NCBI GenBank assembly: GCA_029069015.1
Contig: JAIEBL010000232.1
Location: 1-8,678 of the forward strand
From: Clostridiales bacterium
GTDB lineage: Bacteria > Bacillota > Clostridia > Christensenellales > Pumilibacteraceae
Length of the DNA stretch: 8,678 bases
Reading direction: 5' to 3'
This document shows positions 5,597-8,678 of the stretch, piece after piece (position 1 is the stretch's first letter; each line of letters begins with the position of its first letter). Both the position numbers and the translations under genes were made by a program. The notes beneath the pieces are model-generated. The model was not told the DNA's origin. It worked only from the letters and a program-made list of their open reading frames with translations, and made no database searches.

Positions 5597-5659
5597 ATTG
5601 TTTTAGGTAATTTTGCTTTTTTCCTTTTTCGGCGACTTTTGAATAGTGGCCGTTTTTTC

Positions 5660-5688
5660 TTGACAATGCCTGAATCTTTCTATATAAT
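5660..5688 (+). promoter_or_regulatory. Promoter of tRNA-Pro
   Basis: Full consensus TTGACA (5660-5665), a 17-bp spacer, TATAAT (5683-5688). The tRNA begins 12 bases later. It is divergent from the tRNA-Val promoter. Confidence 0.92.
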
Positions 5689-5699
5689 ATAAACGCTAA

Positions 5700-5776
5700 C
5701 GAGGTGTAGCGCAGTTTGGTAGCGCGCTTGGTTCGGGACCAAGAGGCCGTGGGTTCAAGTCCCGTCACCTCGACCA
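5700..5776 (+). tRNA. tRNA-Pro (anticodon CGG)
   Basis: Acceptor CGAGGTG pairs with CACCTCG. The D-arm is TAGCGCAGTTTGGTAGCGC. The anticodon arm CTTGG-TTCGGGA-CCAAG puts CGG at 34-36. The T-arm is GTGGG-TTCAAGT-CCCGT, hence the full TTC signature. Discriminator A and encoded CCA end it (77 bases). It reads CCG codons. The 3' end is a likely attachment site, because a recombinase gene lies just beyond it. Confidence 0.96.
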
Positions 5777-5781
5777 AAATT

Positions 5782-5823
5782 TGCACGTTTTTGAGTGCTT
5801 TTGCCCAAAAACGTGCATTTTTT
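5782..5823 (+). terminator. Terminator after tRNA-Pro
   Basis: TGCACGTTTTTG (5782-5793) and CAAAAACGTGCA (5806-5817) form a perfect 12-bp stem, followed by TTTTTT. The reverse orientation has a weaker T stretch (TTTT after AAA) and may also stop the integrase transcript. Confidence 0.88.
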
Positions 5824-5874
5824 ATGCTATTTTGTACAATAATTTCGGTCAAAAATAGGTTTTATTCTTCATTT

Positions 5875-5894
5875 TGGGCCAGAAATTGGGTCAG
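5875..5894. repeat. Tandem TGGGYCAG repeat beside the integrase 3' end
   Basis: TGGGCCAG (5875-5882) and TGGGTCAG (5887-5894) are spaced 12 bp apart start to start, with a further GGTCA at 5848-5852. Closely spaced direct repeats between a recombinase gene and its attachment site are where recombinase or accessory-protein sites are expected. The assignment is tentative. Confidence 0.35.
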
Positions 5895-5901
5895 GATAGC
5901 C

Positions 5902-6909
5902 TTAATAACTCAATTTTTGCCCTTCTTTCAGCAGAAACTCGTCGGATAAGTCGGTGTACGCATCTCCCAGCGCTCCATGCGAGTGCCCTACAAACTCATC
6001 TCTTGCAACATCGGCTACGCCACACTCGCAACATCTCGTATAGAACGTGGTGCGCAAATCGTATAATCGTTTGTTGGGGAATATGCTGTGAAACTTCTCG
6101 CGTATTCTGTTTGCCACATGGAATTTCAGCTCTGTTACGTTTTCCACGTAAGGCGCAAGCATTGGCGTTATGGGAATCTTTTTATATTCCACCTTGCCGT
6201 TCTTGCGCTTGCTGTTGATTGCGGTGATGAATTCTCCGTCCATTTTTGCGCTGTAATACTCGTTAGGGCGTAGTCCCGTGTATAAGGCTATGGCAAACAT
6301 AAGTTGGTAGGGAGTGCCGCTTGTCGCCGCCAGAAGAAATTTTTCCTCGTCTTTGGTGAGAGCTGCGCCGTGTTCGGTAGCGTGCTTTTTGTGGAACACA
6401 ATATCTATGGGATTTGCGGTAAGCACGCTGTGCTTGATTGCCATCCGAAATATGGTGTTCAGTATGCAGTAAACCTCGTCGGCAGTTTTACATTTTTCTT
6501 GCTCGGTCAGCTTGTCTATTACTTCTTGGCACATTAGCGCATTAACCGATTTGAGTTTCTTATCGCCGAATATCGGTTTAATGTGGTTATTGTAGCGGTT
6601 GAGCGTATTCTTGTACGTTGCCTCCGAAACTCTGCGCCTGTAAAATTTCTCAAAGTAATAGTCTGCGAAGTCTCCGAATACATTGGGGATACCGTTTGTT
6701 TTCGTGGGACCGCCGTTTCTGTCTACTTCGTTCAATTTCGCAAGAAACTTTTCTTTGGCTTCCTCAATGGTTCTTCCCGAGGCGTTTATGTTGTAGCCGT
6801 TTCTGCGGTAACGAACCTGATACGTGAATGTGTTCTTGCCGCTCTGGCGCTTTCTGATGTGCGCTGTGCAGCCTTGAACTCTATATTCTTGTTTGAATTT
6901 TTTGGGCAT
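5902..6909 (-). CDS. int: Tyrosine recombinase / integrase
   Basis: 335 residues from ATG 6907-6909, chosen because a perfect AGGAGG (6918-6923) lies eight bases upstream. The frame stays open for 72 more codons, up to a TTG at 7125. The N-terminal part (MPKKFKQEYR, then HIRKRQSGKNTFTYQVRYRR) is the beta-sheet arm-binding domain. Residues about 75-165 form the SAM-like core-binding domain. The catalytic domain shows Arg in TGLRPNEY (R214), Lys near NGKVEYKK, YDLRTTFYT (Y283, R286), VGHS (H309) and the nucleophile in GDAYTDLS (Y318). The first His of the usual HxxR box is Tyr. The enzyme would integrate and excise the element by strand exchange, probably at tRNA-Pro, 125 bases beyond its 3' end. 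Partner proteins such as an excisionase are not obvious here. Confidence 0.93.
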   Translation of the reverse strand: MPKKFKQEYRVQGCTAHIRKRQSGKNTFTYQVRYRRNGYNINASGRTIEEAKEKFLAKLNEVDRNGGPTKTNGIPNVFGDFADYYFEKFYRRRVSEATYKNTLNRYNNHIKPIFGDKKLKSVNALMCQEVIDKLTEQEKCKTADEVYCILNTIFRMAIKHSVLTANPIDIVFHKKHATEHGAALTKDEEKFLLAATSGTPYQLMFAIALYTGLRPNEYYSAKMDGEFITAINSKRKNGKVEYKKIPITPMLAPYVENVTELKFHVANRIREKFHSIFPNKRLYDLRTTFYTRCCECGVADVARDEFVGHSHGALGDAYTDLSDEFLLKEGQKLSY

Positions 6910-7146
6910 TTTTGAAACCTCCTGTTCGGTAAATCTCAATATCAGCCCGTTTTGCGATTGTTGTTTGTTTTGTAAAGTAGTTGCATTGTGCCCGGTGAGG
7001 TTAGCTACTTTGTCGAGCGATAGGGAATCGGCTGCTGCCTTGAATATCGTTCTTGCAAGTTCGCCTTGCTCTTCGGGCATCGTTCTTATTGTCTGAATAA
7101 TTGCATCAATTTCTTGTTCGGTCAAATCTCCTTGTTTTAATGCTAC

Positions 7147-7159
7147 GACATACTATGTC
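7147..7159. repeat. 13-bp palindrome GACATA-C-TATGTC upstream of the integrase
   Basis: Perfect 6-bp arms around one base. The palindrome overlaps the first copy of a 13-bp direct repeat (7151-7163). It may be a binding site for a regulator or for the recombinase. Confidence 0.35.
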
Positions 7160-7163
7160 CTCT
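7151..7163. repeat. Direct repeat copy 1, TACTATGTCCTCT
   Basis: An exact 13-base copy of 7200-7212, start to start 49 bp. Both copies lie just upstream of the integrase reading frame. In translation they coincide with the MMRGHS and KRT-stop ends of the short frame. Confidence 0.5.
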
Positions 7164-7199
7164 TTGTCGAACGGTCGAGATGTGCTCTCGCCATATGAT

Positions 7200-7212
7200 T
7201 ACTATGTCCTCT
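7200..7212. repeat. Direct repeat copy 2, TACTATGTCCTCT
   Basis: Second exact copy of the 13-base repeat at 7151-7163. The pair could be an arm-type recombinase site or an operator. Confidence 0.5.
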
Positions 7213-7214
7213 CA

Positions 7215-7304
7215 TCATTTATAGCTTCGTCCTCCTTTTAAAGTATTTTCGTGTTCATAGGTGCGGTAGCGAAAGACGTGTCCCATCATAACGCTTGTCC
7301 GCAT
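7215..7304 (-). CDS. Possible 29-residue basic peptide
   Basis: ATG 7302-7304 to TGA, rich in Tyr, Arg and Gly, ending LKGGRSYK. Its stop overlaps the next ATG as ATGA, the usual sign of translational coupling to the 21-codon frame. There is no convincing Shine-Dalgarno, and its 3' part carries the ribosome site of the next frame, which may explain the sequence on its own. No family recognised. The 197-base gap between 7126 and 7322 otherwise holds only the repeats listed. Confidence 0.2.
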   Translation of the reverse strand: MRTSVMMGHVFRYRTYEHENTLKGGRSYK

Positions 7305-7322
7305 ACCCAATCAGACGAATAG

Positions 7323-7550
7323 TTATTGTGGTTTGCGTTGGGTGTATTGTTCTTTTAATGCCGCCCAACCGGCATAAATAAGCTGAATCTTCGGAATTCC
7401 GTTTTCAAGCAAGAACTTGTTCAGTTCTTCGAAATCCGCCCGATTCATGGAAGTTCCCCAAACGGCGTGTGCCGCTTTGCGTTCTTCCTTGTGTTCTTCT
7501 TCATACTTTCGTCGTGCAATGCGACGGGGCGTGGCTTCTCTTTTTTCCAT
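7323..7550 (-). CDS. Small basic protein of the mobile element, unknown function
   Basis: 75 residues. A very basic, helical N-terminal half (TPRRIARRKYEEEHKEERKAA) is followed by a compact domain with MNRADFEELNKFLLENGIPKIQLIYAGWAAL. The second part resembles the strand-helix-helix layout of small ribbon-helix-helix DNA-binding proteins of plasmids and integrative elements. I make that comparison by eye only. ATG 7548-7550 has AAGGGGG about six bases upstream, overlapping the end of the TnpV-like gene ten bases away, so the two form one operon. A relaxosome accessory protein or a regulator would both fit. Confidence 0.65.
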   Translation of the reverse strand: MEKREATPRRIARRKYEEEHKEERKAAHAVWGTSMNRADFEELNKFLLENGIPKIQLIYAGWAALKEQYTQRKPQ

Positions 7551-7560
7551 AATTGCCCCC

Positions 7561-7932
7561 TTACGCCACGTAGACGAGTTCGGTCAGAATCTCATCTTCG
7601 ATAGCCTTTTGCATGGTGGCTATTCTGCGCACGTCGGTTATGTAATCGCCTGTTCGGCGGTACTGCTCGGTCTGCGATAGCTTCGCCGACATTGTGTCAT
7701 ACAATGCGTTAGCTTGTCTGTCTATACCGTGCAAATAGTCGGGCAGGGTGCCGTTTGCAACCAACGCCCAATATTTACCCACAGCGTGCTCTTCTAAGAA
7801 CATCTTGGCAAGTGTTCCGTACTTACCGTAAAGATGCTTTTGTGGCTCAACCAGCCGCCGGTACCGCTTGATTTCCGTTACCGTCAATTCCTGTCCGGAA
7901 TCGACTTTGGCAATCAATTCTTCGTTTGTCAT
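7561..7932 (-). CDS. TnpV-like transposon-encoded protein
   Basis: 123 residues. The central part, GKYGTLAKMFLEEHAVGKYWALVANGTL (split here as GKYGTLAKMFLEEH and KYWALVANGTL, about 36-63) followed by DYLHGIDRQANALYDTM, matches the TnpV family core. That core is G-K-Y-G ... Y-L-x-x-H ... Y-x-x-L-L-x-x-G-x-L ... Y-L-x-x-I-D-x-x-A. The C terminus ends in AIEDEILTELVYVA, also typical. TnpV proteins occur in Clostridia integrative elements, often next to recombinase genes; their biochemical role is unknown. ATG 7930-7932 is preceded by AGGAGG and by a consensus promoter (7970-7997). It heads a minus-strand transcript that probably continues through the 75-residue gene to the integrase. Confidence 0.82.
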   Translation of the reverse strand: MTNEELIAKVDSGQELTVTEIKRYRRLVEPQKHLYGKYGTLAKMFLEEHAVGKYWALVANGTLPDYLHGIDRQANALYDTMSAKLSQTEQYRRTGDYITDVRRIATMQKAIEDEILTELVYVA

Positions 7933-7969
7933 TTTCCTAACACCTCCTTGGAATTAGCGTGTTAATACG

Positions 7970-7997
7970 ATTATATTCATTTCCACGAAAATGTCAA
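7970..7997 (-). promoter_or_regulatory. Promoter of the TnpV-int operon
   Basis: Full consensus TTGACA (7997-7992), a 16-bp spacer and TATAAT (7975-7970) on the minus strand. A near-palindrome CGTGTTAATACG (7958-7969) abuts the -10 box over the start site and may be an operator. Confidence 0.85.
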
Positions 7998-8062
7998 GCG
8001 TTTTTCAAAAATAATTTGCGAATAACGAAAACTTTTGCGGTAGGGAAGCGCACGCCTCACAA

Positions 8063-8079
8063 AATCGGGTTTCCCGATT
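8063..8079. repeat. Hairpin AATCGGG-TTT-CCCGATT
   Basis: A perfect 7-bp inverted repeat with a three-base loop in the non-coding stretch between the TnpV promoter and the nick-like motif. The short T stretch on either side is too weak for a terminator. It is probably part of a transfer-origin or replication structure. Confidence 0.45.
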
Positions 8080-8099
8080 GTTGCGTCGCTCGGCGTCTC

Positions 8100-8144
8100 G
8101 AAAGTGCCCAATCTAAGAGATTGCCGCACTTTCCTTATCCTGCC
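8100..8144 (+). other. oriT: Candidate origin of transfer (RP4/P-type nick motif)
   Basis: GAAAGTGC (8100-8107) and GCACTTTC (8126-8133) form an 8-bp outer stem, and CAATCT/AGATTG an inner 6-bp stem with an AAG loop. Nine bases after the stem comes ATCCTG/C, nick expected between 8142 and 8143, the sequence cut by P-type relaxases of RP4. An inverted repeat followed at short distance by the nick site is the RP4 architecture. No relaxase gene is visible, so function rests on the motif. The rest of the 514-base gap between 7933 and 8446 holds only promoters, a hairpin and a tiny ORF. Confidence 0.55.
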
Positions 8145-8184
8145 TACAAAAATAACTTTTTGTGCCACAGTTTTATATGCTATT

Positions 8185-8202
8185 TTATGTGCTGTCTATC
8201 AT
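8185..8202 (-). CDS. Five-residue ORF (MIDST) with a perfect ribosome site
   Basis: ATG ATA GAC AGC ACA TAA with AGGAGG (8208-8213) five bases upstream on the minus strand. No promoter is seen. It may be a leader peptide or the stump of a deleted gene. Confidence 0.2.
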   Translation of the reverse strand: MIDST

Positions 8203-8390
8203 ATTTTCCTCCTAGTTGTTTTTCTTGAAAGAGGCGAAACAAAACATCGGCAACTCCCTATCTTCTTACCGGCATCTTTTAGCGCATTCACGCACTTTAA
8301 CTTGTTTGTGTTTCTTCCTCCACTATTACATACTGATTTTCACCCCCAATTTCATAAAAAAGTTTAAAAAATTTTTTGGTAAACCATATA

Positions 8391-8419
8391 TTGCGAAAAA
8401 ATGCGGTTTATGGTAAAAT
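8391..8419 (+). promoter_or_regulatory. Promoter of the AAA ATPase gene
   Basis: TTGCGA (8391-8396), a 17-bp spacer and TAAAAT (8414-8419). The boxes are flanked by ACCATA and TATGGT inverted-repeat arms (8383-8388 and 8409-8414), a possible operator over the promoter. Confidence 0.5.
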
Positions 8420-8446
8420 AATAAAAACACATACGAGGATAATTTT

Positions 8447-8678
8447 ATGGAGCTAACTAAGGTTAAAATAAACAATTATAAATCGATAGAAAATCCCATA
8501 GAAATAGATTTAAATGGCGGAAGTCATTTTATTACGTTTATAGGGAAAAACGGCAGTGGCAAAACAAATATTTTAAGGGCGCTGAAGCTTGCTCTTTCAA
8601 AACACAGTTTTCATAGTGTGGAAAACTATAAATCCGGAATGGTTGCTGAGTATGAATTGAGCTTGACCGATCAGGAAC
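8447..8678 (+). CDS. AAA family ATPase (N-terminal fragment)
   Basis: The first 77 residues; the gene runs off the window. It starts MELTKVKINNYKSIENPIEI, a strand-rich opening typical of RecF/SMC/OLD-like ATPases. Walker A GKNGSGKT (33-40) and a helix NILRALKLALSK follow. Proteins with this opening include RecF-like repair factors and the ATPase subunits of several anti-phage systems (OLD/GajA, PtuA, retron and ABC-type defence ATPases). No effector domain is visible, so the class is open. The start has GAGGAT six bases upstream. The codons are AT-rich compared with the integrase side. Its position after the transfer-origin candidate suggests cargo. Confidence 0.8.
   Translation, partial: MELTKVKINNYKSIENPIEIDLNGGSHFITFIGKNGSGKTNILRALKLALSKHSFHSVENYKSGMVAEYELSLTDQE

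Larger units (their letters stand above)
6910..7218 (-). other. In-frame upstream extension of the integrase, interrupted by an amber codon
   Basis: From ATG 7216-7218, with AGGAGG at 7231-7236, a 21-codon frame runs to TAG (7155-7153) and then stays open, in the same frame, into the integrase. The segment after the stop looks protein-like (LTEQEIDAIIQTIRTMPEEQ, ARTIFKAAADSLSLDKVANL), suggesting an amphipathic helical domain. A TTG at 7125 has AAGGAG only two bases upstream, a poor spacing. Options are a longer integrase from the TTG, amber read-through, or an old N-terminal domain cut off by a nonsense mutation with translation resuming at 6909. Confidence 0.45.
5777..8678. mobile_element. 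Left end of a putative integrative mobilizable/conjugative element
   Basis: A tyrosine recombinase next to a tRNA 3' end, a TnpV-like protein, a small basic protein and an RP4-type nick motif occur in sequence here, followed by a probable cargo ATPase. This is the layout of an integrative element. The left limit at the end of tRNA-Pro is inferred; the right end is outside the window. No relaxase is visible, so whether it mobilises itself is unknown. I found no second copy of the tRNA 3' end inside the window. Confidence 0.6.

Noticed and set aside
5574..5852. 92-codon minus frame crossing tRNA-Pro
   Set aside because: The middle reads VTGLEPTASWSRTKRATKL, a well-known spurious translation of an antisense tRNA.
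7959..8416. Several frames on both strands over the transfer-origin region
   Set aside because: They overlap hairpins and the nick-like motif, lack good ribosome sites, and resemble no protein; the stretch is non-coding.
1..8678. CRISPR arrays, rRNA genes, insertion sequences and known riboswitch classes
   Set aside because: No regularly spaced repeats, rRNA signatures, transposase genes or recognisable riboswitch cores were seen on either strand.

Overview
The window looks like chromosomal DNA from a member of the Bacillota, most likely an anaerobic gut Clostridia. The grounds are sigma-A type promoters with 17-bp spacers, strong AGGAGG ribosome-binding sites, tRNAs with encoded CCA ends, and a Lsa-type ABC-F protein, a TnpV-like protein and a TfoX-N/GNAT/DUF3795 set typical of that group. 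The species cannot be named from the sequence. TAG is an ordinary stop codon here: it ends the TfoX and DUF3795 genes.

Left part (1-3275), drug-response genes under premature terminators. The start of an ABC-F ribosome-protection gene (minus strand) lies behind a leader with a promoter, a six-codon leader ORF (MYSLSC), mutually exclusive pairing segments and an intrinsic terminator placed just before the Shine-Dalgarno. Divergent from it is a small two-helix membrane protein (467-1039). A bidirectional terminator separates that gene from a minus-strand pair: a MATE efflux gene followed by a short, divergent cis-prenyltransferase. The MATE gene also has a terminator directly before its ribosome-binding site, plus a palindromic operator candidate over its promoter.

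Middle part (3329-5776), housekeeping and small genes. DUF3795, a GNAT acetyltransferase and a TfoX-N protein form a tight operon with its own promoter. To the right are two AT-rich genes of unknown function, resembling the immunity-type hypotheticals that collect near variable loci. They lie just after tRNA-Val(CAC) and its terminator. tRNA-Pro(CGG) is divergent from tRNA-Val. Both tRNAs have near-perfect promoters.

Right part (5777-8678), the left end of a mobile element. A tyrosine recombinase lies just past the 3' end of tRNA-Pro, which is therefore a candidate attachment site. Upstream of it on the same strand are a stretch with an in-frame amber codon and repeats, a small basic protein and a TnpV-like protein. 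Next is a non-coding stretch with an inverted repeat followed nine bases later by ATCCTG/C, the nick motif of P-type (RP4-like) transfer origins. A partial AAA ATPase, read to the right and cut by the window edge, is probably cargo or a defence gene. The simplest reading is an integrative mobilizable or conjugative element. Its relaxase, right end and second attachment site would lie outside the window.
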